Shown: piece after piece, positions 7,625 to 16,859 of the stretch
How the letters are laid out: each line of letters starts with the position of its first letter
How positions within the stretch are numbered: the stretch's first letter is position 1
Origin: Prado023 sp963798745
GTDB lineage: Bacteria > Actinomycetota > Actinomycetes > S36-B12 > CAIYMF01
DNA: 64,000 bases
Assembly: GCA_963798745.1 (NCBI GenBank)
Contig: CAWCUF010000002.1
Coordinates: forward strand, 186,001-250,000
Direction of reading: 5' to 3'
Translations under genes and position numbers: made by a program
Notes under the pieces: generated by a model
Database searches by the model: none
What the model was told of the DNA's origin: nothing
What the model saw: only the letters and a program-made list of their open reading frames with translations

Positions 7625-8257
7625 TCACGGCGCGGGTCGACGGGGCAGGAGCGCCTCGGGGATCCGAGGAATGCCCACAGCCAACACTTCTCGCTGCCCG
7701 TGCGGGGTGACCCGCACGATGGAGATCGATGCGTTCTCGAGGGGCCCGGGCGAGGTCCAGCCCGAGGCCACGAGGATCATGTTGATCGTCACGCCGTGGC
7801 TCACGACCGCCACCTCACCACCATCGGGATGTGCGTTCAGGATGCTGGTGAACGCGGCCGAGACTCGCCGCACGAAGGCCGCTCCGGACTCCCCGCCGGG
7901 GAATCCAGGGCTCCGCCCGGCGAACATGTCGACGAAGAATTCGCTGACGTCCAGTGCGGCCTCGAACTCCTCGTCGGACCGCGCCTCCAACTCGCCGAAG
8001 TACATCTCCTTCAGGCCCTTGGACCGGGTGACGACCAGGTCGCGATGATGATCGGCGATGGCGGCGGCCGTGTCCTCGGCGCGCTCGCTCGTACTGGAGT
8101 AGACCCCGACCAGCGGCCTGCCGGCCAGCGCCAACCCGACATTCCTGGCCTGTTCGACACCGATCTCGGTCAACGGCGAGTCCACCCATCCCTGGACCAG
8201 ACCGCGGACGTTGAACATCGTCTGGCCGTGTCGTACCAGGTGCACCGTGAGGGTCAT
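7625..8257 (-). CDS. Histidine phosphatase superfamily protein
   Basis: This 210-residue protein is of the phosphoglycerate-mutase-like superfamily. It opens with Leu-Val-Arg-His-Gly-Gln-Thr (catalytic His10). A Ser-Glu-Arg-Ala-x-Asp-Thr-Ala motif follows near residue 58, Glu-Met-Tyr-Phe-Gly-Glu-Leu-Glu near 85, and the second histidine lies in Val-Val-Ser-His-Gly-Val near 155. Such enzymes dephosphorylate sugar phosphates, nucleotides or phosphoproteins. The substrate cannot be assigned here. The start is 13 nt after the stop of the TPR gene, so the two are probably one transcript. The long upstream extension of the frame overlaps that gene and is rejected. Confidence 0.88.
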   Translation of the reverse strand: MTLTVHLVRHGQTMFNVRGLVQGWVDSPLTEIGVEQARNVGLALAGRPLVGVYSSTSERAEDTAAAIADHHRDLVVTRSKGLKEMYFGELEARSDEEFEAALDVSEFFVDMFAGRSPGFPGGESGAAFVRRVSAAFTSILNAHPDGGEVAVVSHGVTINMILVASGWTSPGPLENASISIVRVTPHGQREVLAVGIPRIPEALLPRRPAP

Positions 8258-8270
8258 CGAGTCGCTGCCC

Positions 8271-9821
8271 TCAGTCGTTGCGCGGTTCGGCGCGGGTCTC
8301 GTTGCGCTCCACTTTCGGCTCCGGCAGCGGCAGCGTGGGCTGTTCGCTGAGGAAGCCGCCCCCGTGCCGGACGTGAATCCCGGGGCTGGGCAGGAACCGG
8401 GTGGACAGCTCCCGCGCGCGCTCGGTCTGGCCGGCAGCCAGGTAGAGGGCCACCGCGTGGGCCAGGTCCCGCTCGGCAGCAGCCACCCGCGGCGTGCTGC
8501 GCGAGGCCACCCGTGACAGGCCACGCATCTCGTAGAGCTCAGCGCGCTCGGCCACCATCTCGGCGTCGGCAGCCAGGCGCAGGCCCTCCTCGGCGGCACG
8601 CGCGGCCATCGCCCGGCGGCCGGTGGCCAGCAGCGCCTTGGCCCGCAGTGCCGCCGACTGTACGGCCGCGGGCTTCTCGAGGGTGTCGGCGTCCTGGGCG
8701 TCCAGCACGTCGATCGCCTCGGCCGGACGCTCCAGCTCGATCAGGTTGCGGGCCAGGTGGTTGCTGATGTCGCCCAGCAACCAGGTGCTCGAGGACTCCG
8801 TCGCCCGGGACACGAGCGCCGCGTTGAGGGTGGCGGCCTCCGCGAGCCGGCCGGTGCGGGCCAGCAGCACCGCCCGGTTGGCGTCGCTGAGCACCACCTG
8901 GGAGTCGTGACCCAGCGCGTCGAACACCGCGCGCACTCGCCGGTAGAGCTCGTCGGCCTCCTCGACCTGGCCCAGCGAGGTCAGCGCGTTTGCGGCCTCG
9001 AGGTCGCACCGGGCGCGGCCCTCGAGCTCGTCGAGCTCGTCGAACAGCTCGGCGGCCACGCTCAGGTTGCTCAACGCCTCCTCGAACTGTCCGACCAGGC
9101 GCAGCGTCCAGCCCAGCCGGTAGTGCGCGTAGGCGATCCGCGGCACGTCGCGCTGGGCCTCTCGTACGTTCAACGCAGCGCGCAGGCGCTCCAGGGCCTC
9201 CTCCACCCGGCCCAGGTCGATCAGCGCCGCCGCGGCCCGGTCGTCGGCCCAGGGGACCGCGCCGGGCTCGTCGCCGGTGCGGAACAGCGCCCGGGCGTGG
9301 TCGAAGGTCTCCAGCGAATCGCCGTGCCGACCCAGGCGACCCAGCGCCTCGCCGAGCTGCATCCACATCCGGCCGGCCTCGTTGGGCTGCTCCTCGCTCT
9401 CGAACAGCCGCGCAGCGCTGGACCAGTGCTCCAGGGCGGACGCGTCGTCGCCGGTGTCTGTGAACGCCGCGGCCACCATCCCGTGGCACTCGGCGATCTC
9501 GGCCGGCTCGCCGTTGGCCCGCAGCAGGTCCGCGGCCTCCATGGCGACGTCGATGAGCTCCTTGGTGCGTCCGAGCCGACGTAGCCCGGCGGCCTGGCCG
9601 AACAGGCTGCGGGCGGTCAGCAGCTCGTCGCCGACCTCGCGGGCCTGCACCGCGGCGGACTCGGCCAGGGCCACGGACTGCTCGAACTCCTGGTCGGAGA
9701 ACGCGCGCCCGCCCAGCTCGTGCAGGATCCGGGCGCGGTCCACCCCCGTGGCCTCGTCCAGCATCTCCCAGAGCTCGTCCTCGGAGGCCTCGTCGGGCAT
9801 CATGTCGTCGTCGTCATCCAT
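8271..9821 (-). CDS. Tetratricopeptide-repeat protein
   Basis: This protein of about 516 residues is built almost entirely of TPR-like helical hairpins (repeated Ala-x2-Leu-Gly-x4-Ala and Ala-x3-Ala-x2-Leu-Phe patterns from about residue 40 to 470). It has a very acidic N-terminus (a run of five Asp) and a proline-rich, charged tail. It has no signal peptide, membrane segment or catalytic motif, so it is a cytoplasmic scaffold of unknown partner. It lies upstream of and probably co-transcribed with the histidine phosphatase, and divergent from apt across 59 bp. The start is uncertain: an upstream ATG at 9854 adds 11 residues. Neither start has a clear ribosome site. Confidence 0.8.
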   Translation of the reverse strand: MDDDDDMMPDEASEDELWEMLDEATGVDRARILHELGGRAFSDQEFEQSVALAESAAVQAREVGDELLTARSLFGQAAGLRRLGRTKELIDVAMEAADLLRANGEPAEIAECHGMVAAAFTDTGDDASALEHWSSAARLFESEEQPNEAGRMWMQLGEALGRLGRHGDSLETFDHARALFRTGDEPGAVPWADDRAAAALIDLGRVEEALERLRAALNVREAQRDVPRIAYAHYRLGWTLRLVGQFEEALSNLSVAAELFDELDELEGRARCDLEAANALTSLGQVEEADELYRRVRAVFDALGHDSQVVLSDANRAVLLARTGRLAEAATLNAALVSRATESSSTWLLGDISNHLARNLIELERPAEAIDVLDAQDADTLEKPAAVQSAALRAKALLATGRRAMAARAAEEGLRLAADAEMVAERAELYEMRGLSRVASRSTPRVAAAERDLAHAVALYLAAGQTERARELSTRFLPSPGIHVRHGGGFLSEQPTLPLPEPKVERNETRAEPRND

Positions 9822-9880
9822 CGGGGCCAAGCATCCCCCAGGCGCGGCGTCCATGCCGCCGCAGGGGCACAATCGGGCGC

Positions 9881-10504
9881 GTGACCGATCCCGTGCAGGT
9901 GCCCGCGTCCTCCTCCGCGCCCCACCCAGTCGACCCCGGGCGACTGCCGGCCGCACGGCTGGACCCCGCGCACCGGATCGCACGGATCCGTGACCTGATC
10001 CGCGATGTGCCGGACTTCCCGAAACCGGGCATCCTGTTCCGCGACATCACCACCGTGCTGCGCGACCCGGTGGCGTGGCGGGCGACCGTCGACCAGATGT
10101 GCGACGCCGTGGCCGAGTGGGACTTCGACGTGGTGGTGGGCATCGAATCCCGTGGGTTCATCCTCGGCTCGGCGATGGCCTACCAACTGGGCGTCGGCTT
10201 CGTGCCGGTGCGCAAGCCCGGCAAGCTGCCGGCCGCCGTGCACTCGGTGGACTACTCGTTGGAGTACGGGCTGGACTGCCTGGAGATCCACCGGGACGCC
10301 CTGGAACCCGGGCACCGGGTGCTGCTGGTCGACGACCTGCTGGCCACCGGCGGCACGGCGGCTGCCACCGTGCGACTGGTGCAGGAGGCCGGCGGCACCG
10401 TGACCGGAGTCTGCGTGCTGGTCGAGCTGCTCGACCTCGACGGGCGGGCGCTGCTGACTGCCGGTGCGCCGCAGGCGCCCGTGGTCGCGCTGCTGACCTA
10501 TTGA
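9881..10504 (+). CDS. apt: Adenine phosphoribosyltransferase
   Basis: This 207-residue type I phosphoribosyltransferase salvages adenine with PRPP to give AMP. It has Phe-Pro-Lys-Pro-Gly-Ile-Leu-Phe-Arg-Asp-Ile-Thr, typical of Apt, near residue 47. Glu-Ser-Arg-Gly-Phe and Arg-Lys-Pro-Gly-Lys-Leu-Pro follow. The PRPP loop Val-Asp-Asp-Leu-Leu-Ala-Thr-Gly-Gly-Thr lies near 150. The N-terminus is about 35 residues longer than E. coli Apt and proline-rich. The GTG start is 7 nt after a CACAAT -10 (9868-9873), as in leaderless genes. In many actinomycetes apt sits near secDF and relA, but not here. Confidence 0.95.
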   Translation: MTDPVQVPASSSAPHPVDPGRLPAARLDPAHRIARIRDLIRDVPDFPKPGILFRDITTVLRDPVAWRATVDQMCDAVAEWDFDVVVGIESRGFILGSAMAYQLGVGFVPVRKPGKLPAAVHSVDYSLEYGLDCLEIHRDALEPGHRVLLVDDLLATGGTAAATVRLVQEAGGTVTGVCVLVELLDLDGRALLTAGAPQAPVVALLTY

Positions 10505-10558
10505 CCCGGTGAGCTCCTGGGAGCGGCGAATCCGGGGAGCCGTGCCCGCGAGTGGGGC

Positions 10559-13126
10559 TCAACCGCCGAACATGGCGCGGATGCGCTCCCAGAACGACTT
10601 CGGGGCCGGGACCTCGGCCAGGGTGAACACGTAGGCGGTGTTGCCCTGCGCGCCGACCGGCGGCCCGTAGGGCAACGCGTCGGCGGAGCGCGCGGCAGCC
10701 GCCTCGAGCCAGGCCTGTGCCAGCCCCGGCTCCTCCGACCCGCTCAGGACGCTGTCCAGCACCGGGACGGTGCCGTCCTGGCGCAGCGCAGACGCTCCGG
10801 CGGCCAACTGCGTACCGGCGCCTTCAGCGGCGCCGGCGCCCTGAGCCAGGTTGGTCAGGCCAGTGGCCAGCTGCTCGGCGCCGGTGGCCGCGGTGGTGGC
10901 CCCGGCTGCCAGCTCGCGTGAGCCCGCCGCAAGTATGTCGGCCCCCGCGGCAGCCCCGCCGGCTCCCTGCGCCAGGGCGTCCAGCCCGCCGGCGAGCTGG
11001 CCGGCGCCGGCGGCCGCACCCTCGGCGCCGTCGGCCAGACCTTCGGCGCCGGACGCCAACCCGTCGGCGCCCTCGGCGGCACCGTCGATGCCGGTGGCCA
11101 GCTCCGCGGAGCCGTCGGCCACGGAGGTCAGCGCGGCGTTCAGCTCCTGTTGGCTTGCGTCCAGCTCCCTGGACAACCGGGCCAGCCCGGCGTTCAGCTG
11201 CGCCATGGCGCTCGCCAGGCCGGGCTCGGAGGCAGTCCCTGAGCCGACTGCCAGACCGACCGTCTCGACCCCCTCGAGCAGCCGCTCGGTGCCGGCCAGG
11301 GCAGCGTCCAGCGCCTGGAACAGCCCGCTGAGCTGGCTGTCGAGCCACGCCAGTGCGGCGATCAGCTCCTTGACGATCGGGGCGGCATCGCCGGCCCCGG
11401 CGGCTGCGTCCGCGGCAGCGTCGGCGACGGCCTGCAACTGGCTGCAGGAGGCTTGGTCCAGGGTGGGGGCGCCCGAGTCGCACAGGGAGGCGACCAGGTC
11501 CGCGGCCCCCTGCGCGGCGTCGGCGGCGTCCTGCCCGATCGTCGCCAGCCCCGCGACCAGTTCCTTGATCGCTGCGCGCAGGTCCTCGAGGTGCGGCTCG
11601 AGCTGACCGGCCACGCCATCCACGGCCGCCAGGCCGTCGCGCAGGGCACGCACGCCCTGGTAGATCGTGACGCAGTCGTCATCCGGTGGCGCTGTGCCCC
11701 CCGGCGGGCACACCTCGTCGCCATCGGGCGGCAGCGGCTTGGTCAGGTCCAGGACCGGGTCGCTGGGGGAGCCGATCCGGGCCGACGCCTCGAGCATGCC
11801 GCCCTCGATGGCCCGGCCGCCGGAGAGCAGTGGATCGAGTTGGTCGGCCGGTGAGCCGGCCGTCGCCGCAGCGAGCTGCGCGGTCGCGTCGGCGAGATCC
11901 TGCGCCCCGGTGGCAGCGCTGCCCAGCGCCCCGGCGAGCTCGCGGCTGCCACCGGCGACGGTGTCGGCGCCGGTCGCCAGCCGGTCCACGCCCTCGGCGA
12001 GGTCGGACGCGGCACCCGCGGATCGGTCCGCCCCCTGGGCGATCGAGCCCACACCGTCGGCCAGCTCCGCGGACGCGTCGGCCGTCCGCTCGCTGCCCGC
12101 AGCCAGCTCATCCACCCCGACTGCCAGGGTGTCCGATGCTCCGGCCGCCCCGCGCGCTCCCGAGGCGAGTCCGGCCAGGCCGACGGCCAGTTCGTCGGCG
12201 CCCTGGGCCACGGTCCCCGTCGCACTGTCCAGCGCGGACAGCCCCTCGTAGAGGCTGGCGCTGCCGGCGGTCGTGCCGGTCAGCAACTCCTCGGAGAATC
12301 CCGTTGCCGGGTCCTGGTCCTGTCCGGTCGGGGTCAGGACGACCTCGGCACCGGGCACGCCCACCCGATCACCGCGCATGGTCAGGGCCACCTGCTGGAT
12401 CGGGGAGCTGATCGGCGGGAACAGGGACAGGTTCCAGCGGACCACGGTGCGGCCCTGGTCGTCGGTGGCCAGCATCGCGTCGGGGGCCTCGACGAGCTCT
12501 GCACCCTCGGGAAGAGTGACCGTCAGCGTGCCCTGGAACGGCACGAACACCGGCCTGGTGAGGGTCGTGGCCACCCCGGCCGCGTCCTGGAAGGTCAGCT
12601 CGACCTGCTCGGAGGCGGTGTTGGTGATCGTGTAGCCGACACGGATCTCCCCGCTGGCGCCGGGCACCTGGTCGGCGGGGGTCACGGCCCCGTTCACCAG
12701 GTACTCGGCGTGCAGGGCGACCGGCAGCGGCTTGTCGAAGCGCGCCTCGGTCAGCGCTGACGGTCGGTCGCCGCCCACGGTCAGGATCACCCCGTCAGGG
12801 CCGACCTCGGGCCGACCGAGCCGGTCGAGGTAGCGGACGTTGGTCCCGCTGGCCGGGTCGATCACCTCGCGCGCGTCGCCGTCCACTGTGATGCGGCTGA
12901 CCAGGACTGCGCGCTCGGGCAGTCCGGTGGGGTCCAGTTGGGCCAGGACCACCTCGTCGTTGACGACCTCGGGGCGGTCGGTGACCTCGGACTCGACGGT
13001 GCCGACCGTGGACGCCGTGGATGCGGCGCCAGCGGTTCGGGCGGCGACCGGGCTGGCCGCCGGGGCAGCGATCCCCGCGAGCAGGAGGCAGGCCGCCACC
13101 AGGGAGGTGCGCCGGCGGGGATTCAT
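10559..13126 (-). CDS. Exported YhgE/Pip-like repeat protein paired with MMPL transporter
   Basis: This 855-residue protein has a signal peptide (Arg-Arg-Arg-Thr then a hydrophobic Ala/Leu stretch, about residues 1-30) and a beta-rich N-terminal domain (about 45-290). The long C-terminal part (about 300-800) is made of Leu-Ala-x-Gly / Gly-Ala-x2-Leu-Ala repeats with a seven-residue spacing, as seen in YhgE/Pip-like proteins. A cysteine pair at about 470-490 and another at about 545-565 could form disulfides. Unlike classic YhgE/Pip there is no C-terminal cluster of membrane helices. The end is Ser-Phe-Trp-Glu-Arg-Ile-Arg-Ala-Met-Phe. Its ATG overlaps the MMPL stop by 4 nt, so it is probably an extracytoplasmic partner of that transporter. 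The repeats are alanine/glycine-rich and probably form an elongated helical rod. Confidence 0.75.
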   Translation of the reverse strand: MNPRRRTSLVAACLLLAGIAAPAASPVAARTAGAASTASTVGTVESEVTDRPEVVNDEVVLAQLDPTGLPERAVLVSRITVDGDAREVIDPASGTNVRYLDRLGRPEVGPDGVILTVGGDRPSALTEARFDKPLPVALHAEYLVNGAVTPADQVPGASGEIRVGYTITNTASEQVELTFQDAAGVATTLTRPVFVPFQGTLTVTLPEGAELVEAPDAMLATDDQGRTVVRWNLSLFPPISSPIQQVALTMRGDRVGVPGAEVVLTPTGQDQDPATGFSEELLTGTTAGSASLYEGLSALDSATGTVAQGADELAVGLAGLASGARGAAGASDTLAVGVDELAAGSERTADASAELADGVGSIAQGADRSAGAASDLAEGVDRLATGADTVAGGSRELAGALGSAATGAQDLADATAQLAAATAGSPADQLDPLLSGGRAIEGGMLEASARIGSPSDPVLDLTKPLPPDGDEVCPPGGTAPPDDDCVTIYQGVRALRDGLAAVDGVAGQLEPHLEDLRAAIKELVAGLATIGQDAADAAQGAADLVASLCDSGAPTLDQASCSQLQAVADAAADAAAGAGDAAPIVKELIAALAWLDSQLSGLFQALDAALAGTERLLEGVETVGLAVGSGTASEPGLASAMAQLNAGLARLSRELDASQQELNAALTSVADGSAELATGIDGAAEGADGLASGAEGLADGAEGAAAGAGQLAGGLDALAQGAGGAAAGADILAAGSRELAAGATTAATGAEQLATGLTNLAQGAGAAEGAGTQLAAGASALRQDGTVPVLDSVLSGSEEPGLAQAWLEAAAARSADALPYGPPVGAQGNTAYVFTLAEVPAPKSFWERIRAMFGG

Positions 13127-16056
13127 GGCGTCCCCGATCCCACCGGGGCGACCGATCGGTCTCCGGGCGTGCGCTGGCCGGAGGTCGAGTCGGCGGGGTC
13201 GAGCCCGGCGCGCCCGTCAGGTGCCGGACCGTCCGCCGGCTTGGCGTGCGCGGTGCGCGGCGAGCTGCCGGCAGCCGCCGGGTCGTCGCCCTCGCCCGCG
13301 GGAGTCCGCCCGAGCCTCCCGGCCACCCGGGTGAGCAGGGCTGCGAGCAGCGCGGTCAGGATCGCGTCGGTCATCGTTGCGCCCGCGTCAGCGGTCAGCG
13401 CGGCCACGGCCACCACGGACCCGAGCAGCAGCGGTAGCCCGCCACCGCGCAGCGGGGTCAGGGCGACCAGCAGGGCGGGCACGCAGATGGCCAGGCCGGC
13501 CTGGAACGCGGTGTTCGAGGTCGTGGCCGGGGTCAGGCCACCGACCAGGGTGAAGCTGGCCGCGGAGATCAGCGCCCCGACGACCAGCAGGACCAGGCGC
13601 ACGCCGAGCGGCCCGCCCCCGCCGCGGGTCGCACGCGGCAGGTGCGCCAGCGCGGCGCCACCGACGGCCGACAGCGCGATCGCGGCACCCGCTGCGCCGG
13701 AGGGCTGGGTGAGCATCGCGGTGCCCAGCACCCAGGCCACCAGGATGCCGACCAGCAGTGCCAGCGGTCCCGTGGCCGGACGTTCGTCGGCCGGGGTGGG
13801 GGTGCGCGCGACGCCGACGCTGGCCAGCGCCGCGGGGTCGCCCTCGACGTGCAGCTGCGGCATCGCCCGGTCCAGCCAGCCGGGCAGCCACCAGGTCCAC
13901 TTGGCCGCCAGGACCATCAGGCTCGGGACCAGCACGCAGCGCACGACGGTGGCATCGACGGCCACCGCGGTCGCCAGGCCGACGCCGAACATCTTGACCA
14001 CGGAGTTGTCCGGCAGGATGAACGAGGCGAACACCACCACCATGATCAGCGCGGCGGCGGTGATGAGCTGGCCGGTGTCGGCCAGGCCCCGGCGGACCGC
14101 GGTGACGATGCTCCCGCTGCGCTGGTAGTGCTCGTTGAACGCGGTGAGCAGGAACACCTCGTAGTCCATCGACAGGCCGAACAGGATGGCGAACATCATC
14201 ATCGGCACATAGGCCTCGATGGGCACCGGGCCGTCCAGACCGATCAGTCTGGCGCCCCAGCCCCATTGGAAGACCGCCACGACCACGCCGTACGCCGCCG
14301 AGATCGACAGCAGGTTCACCGCAGCGGCCTTGGCCGGGATGACCAGCGAGCGGTAGGCGATCATGAGCAGGACGAAGCTCAGGGTCGCCACCCCGAGGAT
14401 GAACGGCAGCAGCCGGTCGGCGATCCGCAGCGACAGGTCGGTGCGCGCGGCCGTGACCCCGCCGACGTAGGCGGTCAGGTCCGCGCCGGCGGTGGCGCCC
14501 GGCAGCACGTCGGTGCGCATCCGGGTCACCAGCGCCTCGGTGGCCTTGTCCGAGGGCCCGGTGCTGGGCACGGCTCGCCAGATGACCACGCCCCCGTCCG
14601 GGCTGACGACGGGGTCGGTGACCTCGTCGAGGCCCTCGGTGCCGCGCAGGTCCTCGGTGATCGAGACCAGCCGGGGGTCGCGGGTGCGCGGGTCGCCCGG
14701 CTCGTCGGCCTGCGTGGACACCGCGGCCCGGTGCATCTGGGCCACGACCGCCAGCGGTCCGGACCAGCCCGGACCGAACGACTCGTTGATCATCGCGTTG
14801 GCCTGGTGGGCGGTGGTCTCGTCGGGCAGCGCGGAGGCATCCACCTGCTGGAACTGCATGGAGAGCATGGGCGCGGCCATGGTCAGCAGCAGCGCGCTGG
14901 CGGCGATCGCCCAGCGCCAGGGGTGGTTCGTCACCGTGTCGGCGATCCGCGCCCACATCCCGCGGTCGAGGTGCTCGTCGGAGTCCTCGTGGGCGAAGTG
15001 CCCCGCGCTGACCTCGGCCTGCACCCCCCTGGGCAGCACGCGGGGGCCCATCAGCGACAGCAGCGCAGGGACCAACGTCAGCGCTGCGAGCAGGGCCAGG
15101 GTCACCACGACTGCGGCCGAGTAGCCCAGCCAGGCCAGGAACGAGATGCCGGTGAGCGCCAGTCCGGTGACCGCGGCCAGCAGCGTGGCCCCGGCGAACA
15201 CCATCCCCGCCCCGGCCGTCCCGGCGGTGCGCCCGACGGCATCGGGCACGGCGAAGCCCCGGCGCAGCAGCGTCCGGTGCCGGGTCACCAGGAACAGGGC
15301 GTAGTCGATGCCCACCCCCAGGCCGAGCATCGTGCCCAGTGTCGGGGCCTCCTCGGGGATGTAGACCAGCCGGCCCAGCAGCCCGATGATGGCCAGCCCG
15401 ATCCCCACGGCCATCAGCGCGGTGGCCAGCGGGATCGCCACCGGCCAGCCCCGGCGCAACGTGAGCAGCAGCACGACCACGGCCAGCATCAGACCCAGTG
15501 CCTCGGAGGTGCGGGTGTCGGTCCGCGAGATCTGCGAGCCCAAGTAGCCGCCCATCGCCACGCGCGCGGTCGGCGAGGCCCGCTCGGCCGCGGAGGTGGC
15601 CGCAGCCAGGAGCTCGTTGCCGGTGGCGATGTCGCCGGCGGACTGCTCGGCCATGATCAGTTGCAGGATCGTGGCCCGGCCGTCGTCGGCGAGTAGGTCC
15701 GGGTTGTCGCGCGCATCGCGGACCCCGTTGACTCCCGGCACCTCGGCCACGGCCGCGCGCACCGCCGCAACGGTGTCCGCGCCGGAGCCCGAGCTGAGGT
15801 CGGTGTCGTCGGCGAGGACCAGCGGGACCGGCTCGGTGGCGGCGCCGGGGAAGGCGCGATTGAGCAGGGTCTGGGCCGACGCGCTGTCGGTGCCGGCCAG
15901 CACGAACGGGTCCAGCGCGGGCGGGGGCAGCACATGGTCGGCGAGCCGGACGCCACCGAGCAGGGCCAGCCACAGCACCAGCACCAGTACGGCGTGGTCA
16001 GCGCACCACCGCCCCAGCGCATACAGCACCCGCGTCACGGGCCCAGTCTCCGCCAT
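13123..16056 (-). CDS. MMPL-family RND transporter
   Basis: This 977-residue inner-membrane transporter is of the MMPL/RND type. An N-terminal helix is followed by an extracytoplasmic loop (about 35-170). Five or six helices contain the hallmark Gly-Leu-Gly-Val-Gly-Ile-Asp-Tyr-Ala-Leu-Phe (near 250). After a second periplasmic loop comes the second helix bundle with Gly-Leu-Ser-Met-Asp-Tyr-Glu-Val-Phe-Leu (near 625). The Asp-Tyr pairs are the proton-relay positions. An additional run of hydrophobic helices (about 765-920) precedes a polar tail. Such proteins export lipids or peptides. The cargo is unknown here. The start at 16056 is preferred over 16074. It is coupled by a 4-nt overlap to the exported repeat protein and is divergent from the queuosine-precursor transporter. 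Confidence 0.88.
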   Translation of the reverse strand: MAETGPVTRVLYALGRWCADHAVLVLVLWLALLGGVRLADHVLPPPALDPFVLAGTDSASAQTLLNRAFPGAATEPVPLVLADDTDLSSGSGADTVAAVRAAVAEVPGVNGVRDARDNPDLLADDGRATILQLIMAEQSAGDIATGNELLAAATSAAERASPTARVAMGGYLGSQISRTDTRTSEALGLMLAVVVLLLTLRRGWPVAIPLATALMAVGIGLAIIGLLGRLVYIPEEAPTLGTMLGLGVGIDYALFLVTRHRTLLRRGFAVPDAVGRTAGTAGAGMVFAGATLLAAVTGLALTGISFLAWLGYSAAVVVTLALLAALTLVPALLSLMGPRVLPRGVQAEVSAGHFAHEDSDEHLDRGMWARIADTVTNHPWRWAIAASALLLTMAAPMLSMQFQQVDASALPDETTAHQANAMINESFGPGWSGPLAVVAQMHRAAVSTQADEPGDPRTRDPRLVSITEDLRGTEGLDEVTDPVVSPDGGVVIWRAVPSTGPSDKATEALVTRMRTDVLPGATAGADLTAYVGGVTAARTDLSLRIADRLLPFILGVATLSFVLLMIAYRSLVIPAKAAAVNLLSISAAYGVVVAVFQWGWGARLIGLDGPVPIEAYVPMMMFAILFGLSMDYEVFLLTAFNEHYQRSGSIVTAVRRGLADTGQLITAAALIMVVVFASFILPDNSVVKMFGVGLATAVAVDATVVRCVLVPSLMVLAAKWTWWLPGWLDRAMPQLHVEGDPAALASVGVARTPTPADERPATGPLALLVGILVAWVLGTAMLTQPSGAAGAAIALSAVGGAALAHLPRATRGGGGPLGVRLVLLVVGALISAASFTLVGGLTPATTSNTAFQAGLAICVPALLVALTPLRGGGLPLLLGSVVAVAALTADAGATMTDAILTALLAALLTRVAGRLGRTPAGEGDDPAAAGSSPRTAHAKPADGPAPDGRAGLDPADSTSGQRTPGDRSVAPVGSGTP

Positions 16057-16097
16057 GTTTGGGCAGCGCCGCACGCCGGTGGTTCAATGACCGCCCC

Positions 16098-16859
16098 ATG
16101 AGCCTGACACCACCGGACCCCAGCGCGCAGCCGGCCGCCGCCGGGCGTGCCGGTCAGGTGCGCAGGGCACCGGGCCGGGCCGCCTTCGCCCACACGAGCG
16201 GGCATTATGCCAGCGTGGTCGCGGTGTTCGTCGGGCTGCTGGTCATCTCGAACGTGGCGGCCACAAAGCTGATCGCCGTCGGGCCGTTGATCACCGACGG
16301 CGGGGCGTTCCTGTTCCCGCTGGTGTACGTGCTCGGCGACCTGCTCTCCGAGGTGTACGGCTGGCGGGCCACCCGGCGGGCCATCTGGCTGGCGTTCGGG
16401 ATGTCGGCCCTGGCCGCGGGCACGTTCCTGCTGGTCGGGGCCGCCCCGCCGGCGGCGGACTGGCCGCACCAGGCAGCGTTCGAGGCGGTGCTCGGGTTCG
16501 TGCCGCGCATCGTGCTGGCCAGTCTCGCCGGCTTCCTGGTCGGCCAGTTGCTCAACGCCTGGGTGCTGGTGCGGATCAAGGAGCGCACGCTCGAGTCGAG
16601 GCTGTGGGTGCGCCTGCTCGGCTCCACCGCGGTCGGCGAGTTGGCCGACACCGTGGTCTTCTGCACCATCGCGTTCTACGGGGTCATCACCGGCGCGACG
16701 TTCGTCAACTACGTGATCACCGGGTACCTGTGGAAGGTGAGCGTGGAGGTGCTCGTGCTGCCGGTGACCTACCGGGTGATCGCCGCGGTCAAGCGCCGGG
16801 AGCCGACCTACGGGGCGGCGAGCGCTGCGGCCGACGCCGTGGCCCGCGACCGCGCGTAG
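16098..16859 (+). CDS. Queuosine precursor transporter (YhhQ/DUF165)
   Basis: This 253-residue membrane protein is of the YhhQ (QPTR) family. After a polar N-terminal 40 residues it has six hydrophobic segments with the family features Ser-Asn-Val-Ala-Ala-Thr-Lys-Leu, Phe-Pro-Leu-Val-Tyr-Val-Leu-Gly-Asp-Leu-Leu-Ser-Glu-Val-Tyr-Gly, and a late Gly-Glu-x2-Asp-Thr. Family role: uptake of queuine or preQ precursors. Its 3' end overlaps the convergent tgt gene by 52 bp. The two together make a salvage route for queuosine in tRNA. The start is taken at 16098. An upstream in-frame ATG at 16059 lacks support. Confidence 0.9.
   Translation: MSLTPPDPSAQPAAAGRAGQVRRAPGRAAFAHTSGHYASVVAVFVGLLVISNVAATKLIAVGPLITDGGAFLFPLVYVLGDLLSEVYGWRATRRAIWLAFGMSALAAGTFLLVGAAPPAADWPHQAAFEAVLGFVPRIVLASLAGFLVGQLLNAWVLVRIKERTLESRLWVRLLGSTAVGELADTVVFCTIAFYGVITGATFVNYVITGYLWKVSVEVLVLPVTYRVIAAVKRREPTYGAASAAADAVARDRA

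Noticed and set aside
10850..12250. Regularly spaced repeats resembling a CRISPR or tandem DNA repeat
   Set aside because: They are the codons of the Leu-Ala-x-Gly heptads of the exported protein. Repeat units vary in sequence and have no constant spacer.
13642..15696. A 684-codon plus-strand frame opposite the MMPL gene
   Set aside because: Low-complexity His/Arg/Gly composition and full overlap with a well-supported transporter.
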